In this document: positions 33,494-42,185 of the stretch, one piece after another
How positions within the stretch are numbered: the stretch's first letter is position 1
Layout: each line of letters starts with the position of its first letter
Source of the DNA: Micromonospora sp. RP3T
GTDB lineage: Bacteria > Actinomycetota > Actinomycetes > Mycobacteriales > Micromonosporaceae
Assembly: GCF_003027925.1 (NCBI RefSeq)
Contig: NZ_PYPS01000031.1
Location: forward strand, 30,147 to 94,146
Direction: 5' to 3'
Length of the DNA stretch: 64,000 bases
Program-made: the position numbers and the translations under genes
The notes under the pieces: generated by a model
What the model was told of the DNA's origin: nothing
The model's database searches: none
Seen by the model: the letters and a program-made list of their open reading frames with translations, nothing else

Positions 33494-34663
33494 GTGACCG
33501 TCACCACCCCCCGCGGCTTCCGCGCCGCCGGTGTCGCCGCCGGCCTCAAGACCTCCGGCCCCGACGTCGCCCTCGTCGTCAACGACGGACCGGACGCCGG
33601 CGTCGCCGGGGTCTTCACCGCCAACCGGGTGAAGGCCGCCCCGGTGCTCTGGACCCAGCGGGTCGTGCACGGCGGCGTGGTCCGGGCGGTGGTGCTCAAC
33701 TCCGGCGGCGCGAACGCCTGCACCGGCCCGGCCGGCTTCCAGGACACCCACGCCACCGCCGAGCACACCGCCGCCGTGCTCACCGGCAGCAGCGCCCGGC
33801 TGATCGTCGGCGCCGGCGAGGTCGCGGTCTGCTCCACCGGCCTGATCGGCGAGCGGCTGCCGATGCCGAAGCTGCTGCCCGGCGTTCGGAACGCGGTGCG
33901 CGCCCTGTCCCGCGACGGCGGCCAACCGGCCGCCGAGGCGATCATGACCACCGACACCCGGCCGAAGACCACGGTGGCCCCCGGCAGCGGCTGGACCGTC
34001 GGCGGGATGGCCAAGGGCGCTGGCATGCTGGCCCCGGCCATGGCCACTATGCTGTGCGTGCTCACCACCGACGCGGTGGCCGGGCCGGACGTGCTGGACG
34101 CCGCGCTGCGGGCCGCCACCCGGGTCACCTTCGACCGGGTCGACTCCGACGGCTGCATGTCCACAAACGACACCGTGCTGCTGCTGGCCAGCGGCGCCTC
34201 CGGCATCGAGCCCAGTCTCGCCGAGCTGACCGACGCGGTGACCGCCGCCTGTCACGACCTGGCCCGGCAGTTGATCGCCGACGCCGAGGGCGCCACCAAG
34301 CAGGTCGCGATCGAGGTGGTCGGCGCGGCGAGCGAGGACGACGCGGTCGAGGTGGGGCGCGCGGTGGCCCGCAACAACCTGGTCAAGACCGCGCTGTTCG
34401 GCAACGACCCGAACTGGGGCCGGATCCTCGCCGCGGTCGGCACCACCGCCGCCGCGTTCGAACCGGACGAGGTCGACGTGGCGGTCAACGGCATCTGGGT
34501 GTGCCGGAGCGGGGCCGCCGCCGAGGACCGGGCCAAGGTGGACCTCGCCGGCCGCGACGTCGCGATCCGCATCGACCTGCACACCGGCGCCGCCGCCGCG
34601 ACCATCTGGACCAACGACCTGTCGCACGGGTACGTGCACGAGAACTCGGCGTACTCCACATGA
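33494..34663 (+). CDS. argJ: Glutamate N-acetyltransferase / N-acetylglutamate synthase
   Basis: Recycles acetyl groups from N-acetylornithine to glutamate. A 389-residue ArgJ. The self-cleavage site is in KGAGMLAPAMATMLCVLTTDA, where the nucleophile Thr of the ATMLCVL motif starts the beta chain (~residue 183-185). The oxyanion TT pair is in EAIMTTDTRPKT, and the substrate loop is NDPNWGR near the end. GTG 33494. Presence of ArgJ means the cyclic arginine pathway operates. Confidence 0.97.
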   Translation: MTVTTPRGFRAAGVAAGLKTSGPDVALVVNDGPDAGVAGVFTANRVKAAPVLWTQRVVHGGVVRAVVLNSGGANACTGPAGFQDTHATAEHTAAVLTGSSARLIVGAGEVAVCSTGLIGERLPMPKLLPGVRNAVRALSRDGGQPAAEAIMTTDTRPKTTVAPGSGWTVGGMAKGAGMLAPAMATMLCVLTTDAVAGPDVLDAALRAATRVTFDRVDSDGCMSTNDTVLLLASGASGIEPSLAELTDAVTAACHDLARQLIADAEGATKQVAIEVVGAASEDDAVEVGRAVARNNLVKTALFGNDPNWGRILAAVGTTAAAFEPDEVDVAVNGIWVCRSGAAAEDRAKVDLAGRDVAIRIDLHTGAAAATIWTNDLSHGYVHENSAYST

Positions 34664-35598
34664 TGAGTGACAACCTCAGCCGCGCCCAGGCCAAGGCCGC
34701 CACGCTGATCGAGGCGCTGCCCTGGCTGGCCCGGTTCGCCGGCGCCACCGTGGTGGTCAAGTACGGCGGCAACGCGATGACCGACCCCGAGCTGCGGCGG
34801 GCGTTCGCCGCGGACATGGTCTTCCTCCGGTACGCCGGCCTCAAACCGGTCGTGGTGCACGGCGGCGGCCCCCAGATCTCCGCCATGCTCGACCGGCTCG
34901 GCATCGCCAGCGAGTTCCGGGGCGGCCTGCGGGTCACCACCCCGGACGCCATGGACGTGGTGCGGATGGTGCTCGTCGGGCAGGTCGGCCGGGAACTGGT
35001 CGGGCTGGTCAACGCGCACGGCCCGTTCGCGGTCGGGCTCTCCGGCGAGGACGGCGGGCTGTTCACCGCGGTGCGCCGACCGGCGTACGTGGACGGGCAG
35101 CCGGTCGACGTCGGGCAGGTCGGCGACGTGGCGTCGGTGGACGTCTCCGCGGTCACCGACCTGATCGCGGCCGGCCGGATCCCGGTCATCTCCACTGTCG
35201 CGCCGGACGTCGACGGGGTGCTGCACAACCTCAACGCGGACACCGCCGCCGCCGCGCTCGCGGTCGCGCTGCGGGCGCGCAAGCTGGTCGTCCTCACCGA
35301 TGTCGCCGGCCTCTACGCGGACTGGCCGGACACCACGAGCCTGGTCAGCGAGATCACCGCGGACGACCTGGCGACGCTGCTGCCGTCCCTGGAGTCGGGC
35401 ATGGTGCCGAAGATGGAGGCCTGCCTGCGGGCGGTGCGCGGGGGAGTGCCCGCCGCGCACGTCGTCGACGGCCGGGTCGCCCACTCCACGCTGCTGGAGG
35501 TCTTCACCTCGGAAGGGTTCGGAACGATGGTCGTGAGCGCGAGGAGCGAGCTTGCGAGCCCCGCAGTCGCGAACAGGGAAGGCACGGTCGGTTCATGA
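34660..35598 (+). CDS. argB: Acetylglutamate kinase
   Basis: Second step of arginine synthesis and usual feedback target. A 312-residue amino-acid-kinase fold: VVVKYGGNAM (Lys for phosphoryl transfer), VVHGGGPQISAML, FRGGLRVTTPDAMDVV, and NLNADTAAAALAVAL. The start is ATG 34660 or the adjacent ATG 34663, both overlapping the argJ stop. The last ~20 residues (SARSELASPAVANREG) are encoded by the repeat element at 35533-35579 and are not part of the enzyme fold. The N-terminal helix typical of arginine-sensitive enzymes is present. Confidence 0.96.
   Translation: MMSDNLSRAQAKAATLIEALPWLARFAGATVVVKYGGNAMTDPELRRAFAADMVFLRYAGLKPVVVHGGGPQISAMLDRLGIASEFRGGLRVTTPDAMDVVRMVLVGQVGRELVGLVNAHGPFAVGLSGEDGGLFTAVRRPAYVDGQPVDVGQVGDVASVDVSAVTDLIAAGRIPVISTVAPDVDGVLHNLNADTAAAALAVALRARKLVVLTDVAGLYADWPDTTSLVSEITADDLATLLPSLESGMVPKMEACLRAVRGGVPAAHVVDGRVAHSTLLEVFTSEGFGTMVVSARSELASPAVANREGTVGS
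35533..35579 (+). repeat. GAGCCCCGCAGTCGCGAAC element, copy 2, inside the argB 3' end
   Basis: GTGAGCGCGAGGAGCGAGCT followed by TGCGAGCCCCGCAGTCGCGA. It is read in frame as part of argB, adding residues SARSELASPAVAN. It matches 33439-33485. Confidence 0.75.
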
Positions 35599-36962
35599 GC
35601 ACGCTGGTGCGGCGCTGGGGCGCCACCATGATGGACAACTACGGCACGCCGCCGCTGGCGCTCGTCTCGGGCGCCGGCGCCGTCGTGGTCGACGAGACCG
35701 GCCGGGAGTACGTCGACCTGCTCGGCGGCATCGCGGTCAACGCGCTCGGCCACGCCCATCCGGCCGTGGTGGCCGCCGTGTCGAAGCAGGTCGCCACGCT
35801 CGGCCACGTGTCGAACCTGTTCGTCGCCGAGCCGCCGGTGGCGCTCGCCGAGCTGCTGCTGGCGCTGGCCGGCCGACCCGGCCGGGTCTTCCTCGCCAAC
35901 TCCGGCGCGGAGGCGAACGAGGCCGCGTTCAAGCTCTCCCGGCTCACCGGGCGACGGCACGTGGTGGCCACCCACGGCGGTTTCCACGGCCGGACCATGG
36001 GCGCGCTGGCGCTCACCGGCCAGCCGGCGAAGGCCGACCCGTTCCGTCCGCTGCCCGGCGACGTCACCCACGTGCCGTACGGCGACGCCGACGCGCTCGC
36101 CGAGGCCGTCACCGACGCCACCGCCATGGTGATCGTCGAGCCGATCCAGGGCGAGAACGGCGTGGTCGTGCCGCCGCCCGGCTACCTCACCGCGGCCCGG
36201 CGGATCACCGCCGCGCACGGCGCGTTGCTGGTGCTCGACGAGGTGCAGACCGGCGTCGGCCGCACCGGGCACTGGTTCGCCCACCAGGCCGAGGGCGTCG
36301 AGCCGGACGTGGTCACGCTGGCCAAGGGGCTCGGCGGCGGCCTGCCGCTCGGTGCCTGCCTGGCCTTCGGCCCGGCCGCCGACCTGCTCACCCCCGGCTC
36401 GCACGGCACCACGTTCGGCGGCAACCCGGTCAGTTGCGCCGCCGCGCTCGCGGTGATCGCCACGATCGCCAACGAGGGCCTGCTCGACCACGTCAAGCGG
36501 GTCGGTGAGCGGCTGCGGCGCGGCGTCGAGGCGCTCGGCCACCCGCTGGTACGCGAGGTGCGCGGCGCCGGCCTGCTGCTCGGCGTCGTGCTCGACCGGC
36601 CGGTGGCCGGCGCGGTGTCGACCGCGCTGCGGGAGGCCGGTTTCCTGGTCAACCCGGTGCAGCCGGGCGTGGTCCGGCTCGCCCCGCCGCTGATCCTCAC
36701 CGCCGCGCAGGCCGACGCGTTCGTCGCCGCGCTCCCCGCCGCGCTCGACGCCGCCCCCGCCGAGGCAGCGTTGCCCGGTGCGGCGGCACGCCCCGCCGCG
36801 GCGACCGCGACCGTCCCCGGTGCGGCGACGCGCTCCGCCGCGGCGACCGCGACCGTCCCCGGTGCGGCGGCGCGCTCCGCCGAGGCGACCGCGACCGTCC
36901 CCGCCGAGGCGGCAACCGTCTCCACGCCCACCCCCGCCAGCCGCACGGAGGCCCCCGCATGA
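35595..36962 (+). CDS. argD: Acetylornithine aminotransferase with C-terminal repeat tail
   Basis: A PLP enzyme making N-acetylornithine. A 455-residue protein: class III aminotransferase core ~1-395 with FLANSGAEANEAAFKLSR, GGFHGRTMGAL, LVLDEVQTGVGRTG (cofactor Asp) and TLAKGLGGGLPLGA (Schiff-base Lys), then HGTTFGGNPVSCAAAL. After ~395 follows an Ala/Thr/Pro tail built from a 14-residue unit encoded by three 42-bp repeats. Most ArgD proteins end before this. ATGA overlap with argB upstream and argF downstream. Confidence 0.95.
   Translation: MSTLVRRWGATMMDNYGTPPLALVSGAGAVVVDETGREYVDLLGGIAVNALGHAHPAVVAAVSKQVATLGHVSNLFVAEPPVALAELLLALAGRPGRVFLANSGAEANEAAFKLSRLTGRRHVVATHGGFHGRTMGALALTGQPAKADPFRPLPGDVTHVPYGDADALAEAVTDATAMVIVEPIQGENGVVVPPPGYLTAARRITAAHGALLVLDEVQTGVGRTGHWFAHQAEGVEPDVVTLAKGLGGGLPLGACLAFGPAADLLTPGSHGTTFGGNPVSCAAALAVIATIANEGLLDHVKRVGERLRRGVEALGHPLVREVRGAGLLLGVVLDRPVAGAVSTALREAGFLVNPVQPGVVRLAPPLILTAAQADAFVAALPAALDAAPAEAALPGAAARPAAATATVPGAATRSAAATATVPGAAARSAEATATVPAEAATVSTPTPASRTEAPA
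36778..36903 (+). repeat. Three 42-bp tandem repeats in argD
   Basis: Units start at 36778, 36820 and 36862 with GTGCGGC and end in GGCGACCGCGACCGTCCCC. Each encodes a 14-residue unit like GAAARPAAATATVP. The unit is a multiple of three, so copy number can change without breaking the frame. Confidence 0.9.
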
Positions 36963-37885
36963 TCCGCCACTTCCTGCGCGACGACGACCTCACGCCGGCC
37001 GAGCAGGCCGCCGTGCTGGACCTCGCCGCCCGGATGAAGACCGACCGTTACACCCACCGGCCGCTGGCCGGCCCCCGATCGGTGGCGGTGCTGTTCGACA
37101 AGCAGAGCCTGCGCACCCGGATCTCGTTCGACGTCGGCATCGCCGAGCTGGGCGGTCACCCCCTCGTGGTGGACACCCAGGTCACCCACTTCGGCCGGGG
37201 TGAGACGCTCGGCGACGCCGGCCGGGTGCTGTCCCGCTACGTCGCCGCGATCGTGCTGCGTACCCACGGCGACGACCGGATCGCCGAGGTCGCGGCGCAC
37301 GCCGCCGTGCCGGTGGTCAACGCGCTCACCGACACGTTCCACCCCTGCCAGCTGCTGGCCGACCTGCTCACCGTGCGGGAGCGGTTCGGCGCCACCGCCG
37401 GCCGGATCCTGGCGTACGTCGGTGACGCGGCGAACAACATGGCCCACTCGTACCTGCTGGCCGGCGCGACCGCCGGAATGCACGTACGGGTCGCCGGCCC
37501 GGCCGGGTTCCAGCCGGACCCGGAGATCGTGGTCCGCGCCGAGAAGATCGCCGCCGGCACCGGCGGTTCGGTCCAGGCGCTCACCGACCCGGTCGAGGCG
37601 GTACGCGGGGCGCACGTGGTCGCCACCGACACCTGGACGTCGATGGGTCAGGAGGCCGACGGGCAGGACCGGGTCACCCCGTTCCGGCCGTACCAGGTGA
37701 GCGACGCCCTGCTGGAGCACGCCGCGGCGGACGTGATCGTGCTGCACTGTCTGCCCGCCCACCGGGGCGAGGAGATCACCGACGAGGTGCTCGACGGGCC
37801 GCGCAGCGCGGTGTTCGACCAGGCGGAGAATCGCCTGCACGCCCAGAAGGCGCTGCTGACCTTTCTCCTGGAGGCATCCACATGA
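36959..37885 (+). CDS. argF: Ornithine carbamoyltransferase
   Basis: Makes citrulline. A 308-residue enzyme. The carbamoyl-phosphate loop is DKQSLRTRISFDVG (SLRTR in place of STRTR, common in this group). HPCQLLADLLT, the second-domain signature DAANNMAHSYLL and the ornithine-site HCLPAHRGEEITDEV are all present. Coupled by ATGA overlaps to argD and argR. Confidence 0.96.
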   Translation: MIRHFLRDDDLTPAEQAAVLDLAARMKTDRYTHRPLAGPRSVAVLFDKQSLRTRISFDVGIAELGGHPLVVDTQVTHFGRGETLGDAGRVLSRYVAAIVLRTHGDDRIAEVAAHAAVPVVNALTDTFHPCQLLADLLTVRERFGATAGRILAYVGDAANNMAHSYLLAGATAGMHVRVAGPAGFQPDPEIVVRAEKIAAGTGGSVQALTDPVEAVRGAHVVATDTWTSMGQEADGQDRVTPFRPYQVSDALLEHAAADVIVLHCLPAHRGEEITDEVLDGPRSAVFDQAENRLHAQKALLTFLLEAST

Positions 37886-38397
37886 CCGCCCCGCTGACCC
37901 GCGCCGCCCGCCACGCCCGCATCGTCGAGCTGATCCGCGACGGCGCCGTCCACTCGCAGACCGAGCTGGCCGACCTGCTCGCCGGCGACGGCATCCAGGT
38001 CACCCAGGCCACGCTCTCCCGTGACCTGAAGGAACTGGGCGCGGTGACCGCGCGCGGCGGCGACGGGCGGGGGGTCTACCTGATCCCCGAGGACGGCCAC
38101 CGGCCGCTGCGCGACGCCGAGGGGGCACCCGCCCGGCTGGTGCGGCTGCTGCGCGAGCTGCTCAACGGCGTCGACGCCAGCGGCAACATCGCCGTGCTGC
38201 GCACTCCGCCCGGCGCCGCGCACTACCTGGCCAGCGCGTTGGACCGGGCCGGCCTGTCCGAGATCGTCGGCACCATCGCCGGCGACGACACCATCCTCGT
38301 GGTGGCCCGCGAGGCCGACGGCGGCGCCGCGCTGGGCGACCGGCTCGCCGCGTGGGCCCGTCGGGACGAGACCGTGGAAGGAAACACCGCACCATGA
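37882..38397 (+). CDS. argR: Arginine repressor
   Basis: A 171-residue repressor of its own operon. The N-terminal winged helix is IVELIRDGAVHSQTELADLL ... VTQATLSRDLKELGAV. The C-terminal oligomerisation and arginine-binding domain contains GTIAGDDTILVVARE (the GDDT motif). The predicted targets are the ARG boxes at 32353-32428. It lies between argF and argG, the usual actinobacterial position. Confidence 0.96.
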   Translation: MTAPLTRAARHARIVELIRDGAVHSQTELADLLAGDGIQVTQATLSRDLKELGAVTARGGDGRGVYLIPEDGHRPLRDAEGAPARLVRLLRELLNGVDASGNIAVLRTPPGAAHYLASALDRAGLSEIVGTIAGDDTILVVAREADGGAALGDRLAAWARRDETVEGNTAP

Positions 38398-39605
38398 CCG
38401 AGCGGGTCGTCCTGGCGTACTCCGGGGGTCTCGACACCTCCGTCGCCATCCCGTACCTGGCCGAGCAGACCGGTGCCGAGGTGATCGCGGTCGCGGTCGA
38501 CGTCGGCCAGGGCGGCGAGGACATGGACGTCATCCGGCAGCGCGCGCTGGACTGCGGCGCCGCCGAGTCCGAGGTGATCGACGCGCGCGACGAGTTCGCC
38601 GCCGATTACTGCCTGCCGGCCGTGCGGGCCAACGCGCTCTACATGGACCGCTACCCGCTGGTCTCCGCGTTGTCCCGGCCGCTGATCGTCAGGCACCTGG
38701 TGGCGGCCGCGCACCGGCACGGCGGCACGATCGTCTCGCACGGCTGCACCGGCAAGGGCAACGACCAGGTCCGGTTCGAGGTCGGCCTGCGCGCGCTCGC
38801 GCCCGACCTGAGGGTCGTCGCGCCGGCCCGGGACCACGCCTGGACCCGGGACAAGGCGATCGCGTTCGCCGCGGAGAAGGGGCTGCCGATCGACGTCACG
38901 GCCCGGTCCCCGTACTCGATCGACCAGAACCTGTGGGGCCGGGCCGTGGAGACCGGCTTCCTGGAGGACATCTGGCACGCGCCGGTCGAGGACCTGTACG
39001 CGTACACCGCCGACCCGGCCGAGGAACGCGACGCCGACGAGGTGGTGATCACGTTCGACGCCGGCGTCCCGGTCGCCCTCGACGGCGAGACGGTCACCCC
39101 GTACCAGGCGATCCTGGAGCTGAACCGCCGCGCCGGCCAGCAGGGGGTCGGCCGGATCGACATGGTCGAGGACCGGCTGGTCGGCATCAAGAGCCGCGAG
39201 GTGTACGAGGCGCCCGGCGCGATCGCCCTGATCACCGCGCACCAGGAGTTGGAGGCGGTCACCGTCGAACGGGACCTGGCCCGGTTCAAGCGCGGCGTCG
39301 ACAGGCGCTGGGGCGAGCTGGTCTACGACGGACTCTGGTTCTCCCCGCTCAAGCGGGCGCTGGACGCGTTCGTCGAGGAGACCCAGCGGCACGTCAGCGG
39401 TGAGGTGCGGCTGACCCTGCACGGCGGCCGGGCGGTGGTGACCGGCCGGCGCTCCGAGGTCGGCCTCTACGACGTCGGCCTGGCCACCTACGACACCGGC
39501 GACACGTTCGACCAGTCGCTCGCGACGGGCTTCGTGCGGCTCTGGGGGCTGCCCAGCGCGATGGCCGCCGGACGGGACGCCCGGTGGGACGGGGCGCGGT
39601 CATGA
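38394..39605 (+). CDS. argG: Argininosuccinate synthase
   Basis: Joins citrulline and aspartate using ATP. A 403-residue enzyme with the PP-loop VVLAYSGGLDTSVAIPYL, the conserved SHGCTGKGNDQVRFE and the arginine-rich YSIDQNLWGR. ATG 38394 (GGAAGGA upstream) overlaps the argR stop. Confidence 0.97.
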   Translation: MTERVVLAYSGGLDTSVAIPYLAEQTGAEVIAVAVDVGQGGEDMDVIRQRALDCGAAESEVIDARDEFAADYCLPAVRANALYMDRYPLVSALSRPLIVRHLVAAAHRHGGTIVSHGCTGKGNDQVRFEVGLRALAPDLRVVAPARDHAWTRDKAIAFAAEKGLPIDVTARSPYSIDQNLWGRAVETGFLEDIWHAPVEDLYAYTADPAEERDADEVVITFDAGVPVALDGETVTPYQAILELNRRAGQQGVGRIDMVEDRLVGIKSREVYEAPGAIALITAHQELEAVTVERDLARFKRGVDRRWGELVYDGLWFSPLKRALDAFVEETQRHVSGEVRLTLHGGRAVVTGRRSEVGLYDVGLATYDTGDTFDQSLATGFVRLWGLPSAMAAGRDARWDGARS

Positions 39606-41077
39606 CCACCAGAATGGAAGACGTGGACGACAAGAGCCTGACCGAGAACAGTGCCGCCGCCAACCGGACGAGCCTCTGGGGAGGCCGGTTCGCCGGCGGT
39701 CCCGCCGAGGCGCTCGCGCGGCTGTCGGTGAGCGTCCAGTTCGACTGGCGCCTCGCCCCGTACGACATCGCCGGTTCCCGGGCGCACGCCCGGGTCCTCG
39801 CGGGCGCCGGGCTGCTCGACCCGGACGAGTTGGGGCGGATGCTGGCCGCGCTGGACGACCTGGAGGCGGCCTGCGCCTCCGGGGCGTTCCGCCCCACTGT
39901 GGACGACGAGGACGTGCACACGGCCCTGGAGCGCGGCCTGCTGGAGCGGCTGGGCAGCCTCGGCGGCAAGCTGCGCGCCGGCCGGTCCCGCAACGACCAG
40001 GTCGCCACCGACCTGCGGCTCTATCTGCGTGACCACGCCCGCGGGGTGGCCGCCCGGCTGGTCGAGCTGGCCGAGGCGCTGGTCGAGCAGGCGGAGCGGC
40101 ACGTGGACACCGCCGCTCCCGGCATGACGCACCTCCAGCACGCCCAGCCGGTGACGTTCGGGCACTGGCTGCTCGCCCACGTGCAGCCGCTGCTGCGGGA
40201 CCTGGACCGGCTGCGCGACTGGGACGAGCGGGCCGCGGTGAGCCCGCTCGGCGCCGGCGCGCTGGCCGGCTCCGGGCTGCCGCTGGACCCGATGGCGGTC
40301 GCCAAGGAGCTGGGTTTCCGCACCTCGTTCGCCAATTCGATGGACGCGGTCGGGGACCGGGACTTCGTGGCCGAGTTCCTCTTCGTCACCGCGATGGTCG
40401 GCGTGCACCTGTCCCGCCTCGGCGAGGAGGTGGTGCTCTGGACGTCGCAGGAGTTCGGCTGGGTCGAGCTGGACGACTCGTTCGCCACCGGTTCGTCGAT
40501 CATGCCGCAGAAGAAGAACGCGGACATCGCCGAGCTGGCCCGGGGCAAGTCCGGCCGGCTGGTCGGCGGCCTGATGAGCGTGCTCACCATGCTCAAGGGC
40601 CTGCCGATGACCTACGACCGGGACATGCAGGAGGACAAGGAGCCGGCGTTCGACGCGGTCGACACACTGGAGCTGCTGCTGCCCGCGCTGGCCGGGATGA
40701 TCTCCACGATGACGGTCCGGGTGGACCGGCTCGTGGCCACCGCGCCGTCGGGCTTCTCGCTGGCCACCGAGGTCGCCGACTGGCTGGTCCGCCGGCATGT
40801 GCCGTTCCGCGACGCGCACGAGATCACCGGGAGGCTGGTGGCGCTCTGCGCGGCCCGGGACTGCGCGCTGGACGAGGTCTCCGACGCCGACCTGACCGCG
40901 GTGAGCGAGCACCTGGACCCCTCGGTGCGCGACGTGCTCTCGGTGCGTTCGGCGCTCGCCGCCCGCACCACCCCCGGCTCCACCGGCCCCGGGCCGGTCG
41001 CCGACCAGCTCGCCACCGCCGCCGACAAGCTGGCCGGCTGGCGTGACTGGGCGGCCGAGCAGGTCGTGCCCCGCTGA
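39602..41077 (+). CDS. argH: Argininosuccinate lyase
   Basis: Final step, releasing arginine and fumarate. A 491-residue member of the fumarase/aspartase superfamily: TSLWGGRFAGGPAEAL, EDVHTALERGL, the flexible signature loop GSSIMPQKKNADIAEL with the catalytic Ser, and THLQHAQPVTFGHWL with the catalytic His. The ATG overlaps the argG stop. The ~25 residues before SLWGGRF are a poorly conserved extension; starts at 39617 or later are possible. Confidence 0.97.
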   Translation: MTTRMEDVDDKSLTENSAAANRTSLWGGRFAGGPAEALARLSVSVQFDWRLAPYDIAGSRAHARVLAGAGLLDPDELGRMLAALDDLEAACASGAFRPTVDDEDVHTALERGLLERLGSLGGKLRAGRSRNDQVATDLRLYLRDHARGVAARLVELAEALVEQAERHVDTAAPGMTHLQHAQPVTFGHWLLAHVQPLLRDLDRLRDWDERAAVSPLGAGALAGSGLPLDPMAVAKELGFRTSFANSMDAVGDRDFVAEFLFVTAMVGVHLSRLGEEVVLWTSQEFGWVELDDSFATGSSIMPQKKNADIAELARGKSGRLVGGLMSVLTMLKGLPMTYDRDMQEDKEPAFDAVDTLELLLPALAGMISTMTVRVDRLVATAPSGFSLATEVADWLVRRHVPFRDAHEITGRLVALCAARDCALDEVSDADLTAVSEHLDPSVRDVLSVRSALAARTTPGSTGPGPVADQLATAADKLAGWRDWAAEQVVPR

Positions 41078-41084
41078 CCTGGAC

Positions 41085-41117
41085 GCCCCGCGTGGTGGCC
41101 CGGCCGCCGCGCGGGGC
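41085..41117. terminator. Terminator hairpin at the end of the arg operon
   Basis: GCCCCGCG (41085-41092) pairs with CGCGGGGC (41110-41117). It abuts the stop codon of the convergent MmcQ-type gene. Confidence 0.6.
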
Positions 41118-41471
41118 TCAGGCCGTCGGCCGCTCCCGCTTCGGCAGCTTGGCCACCACCGCGTCGTACGACCCGTCGGCGGCCTCGATCAGCTCGTCGT
41201 CGGGGATGCCGCCGTCCAGCCGTAACGTGTTCCACCCGGACCGGCCGATGTAGGGCGAGGGCCGGGCGTCGGCCGGGAACCGGTGCAGCCACTCGTCGGC
41301 CACCTCCCGGGACGGCCCGCACTTCACCCCGAGCCGGGCCTCGCCGTCGGGCGAGCCGAGGAACGCGAAGATCCGGCTGCCCACCTTCACCACCTCGTCG
41401 GCCTCCCACGGCCGGTCGAGCCAGGCTCCCGGCTTGGCCAGGCAGTAGGCCAGCATCTCGTCGCGCGTCAT
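41118..41471 (-). CDS. MmcQ/YjbR family protein
   Basis: A 117-residue single-domain protein: MTRDEMLAYCLAKPGA, RIFAFLG...ARLGVKCGP, and PYIGRSGWNTLRLDGGIPDD followed by DGSYDAVVAKLPK, which is the double-wing/YjbR pattern. Often annotated as DNA-binding; the real role is unknown. Single gene convergent with argH. Confidence 0.85.
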   Translation of the reverse strand: MTRDEMLAYCLAKPGAWLDRPWEADEVVKVGSRIFAFLGSPDGEARLGVKCGPSREVADEWLHRFPADARPSPYIGRSGWNTLRLDGGIPDDELIEAADGSYDAVVAKLPKRERPTA

Positions 41472-41534
41472 CGCGTCCTCCCGTGCCGTCGTCGTCCGGC
41501 ACAGTCTCGCCCGAAGCTGTGACAGCGCGCGGAA

Positions 41535-41969
41535 TCAGTCGCCGGTGCCGGTGCGGACGGTGAGCCGCTCGTAGCGCTGCCGGGCCGCCTGGGCGCTGCC
41601 CAGCCCCAGCCCGAACGCGATCGCCTGCCAGGTCATGCCCCGGCCCCGGGCCACCTGCAACAGCCCGGCCTCCAACACGTCCACCTCGGCCCGCACGTGC
41701 GGGATCAGCGTCAGCGCGGCCATCAGGTCGGCCTGGTCGACCGGTTCCTCGCCGGCGTCCAGCTCCGCGCCGCCGGCCAGCGCCATCACCAGCGTGGCCG
41801 CCTCGTAGGCGTCCGGCACGTCGGGGTGCGCGTAGCGCCGGCGGCGGGCGTTCGTGCCGGCGTGCCGTTCGGCGATCCGCAGCAGCGCCGCGTAGTTGCG
41901 GTGGGCCCGGGCCTGAGCAGCATCCGGGGCGGTGAACGGGTCGTTGTCCACGGTGACCATGCCGTCCAT
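41535..41969 (-). CDS. Hypothetical helix-turn-helix-like protein
   Basis: A 144-residue protein without a named family I can give. The C-terminal half contains VARGRGMTWQAIAFGLGLGSAQAARQRYERL, which reads like a helix-turn-helix of the kind seen in small actinobacterial DNA-binding proteins. The N-terminal half is helical and charged. Upstream on the minus strand is TTGACA (complement of about 41993-41998) as a possible -35, without a convincing -10. Confidence 0.6.
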   Translation of the reverse strand: MDGMVTVDNDPFTAPDAAQARAHRNYAALLRIAERHAGTNARRRRYAHPDVPDAYEAATLVMALAGGAELDAGEEPVDQADLMAALTLIPHVRAEVDVLEAGLLQVARGRGMTWQAIAFGLGLGSAQAARQRYERLTVRTGTGD

Positions 41970-42107
41970 CCCACACCCAGGAATGGCCTGTTGTCAACAC
42001 CCCGTTGAAAGCCATTCATACAAAACGCCATGCCCTCCCGGATTCAGACGCGCCCGGAGCGCCACAGGTTGCGAGAACCACCCACCGGTCCCACCCGAGC
42101 CCCGGTC

Positions 42108-42161
42108 GATCAAGGAGTTCGCGTCGCCGTGCGGCGTCCCCCGGACGCGAACTCCTTGATC
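42108..42161. repeat. Perfect 18-bp inverted repeat
   Basis: GATCAAGGAGTTCGCGTC (42108-42125) and GACGCGAACTCCTTGATC (42144-42161) are exact complements around an 18-nt loop. The flanking 42013-42185 region otherwise holds nothing I recognise. It lies 3' of the glycosylase gene, so it may serve as its terminator. Confidence 0.8.
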
Positions 42162-42185
42162 AACGGGTGGGTGAGTGGGGTGCTG

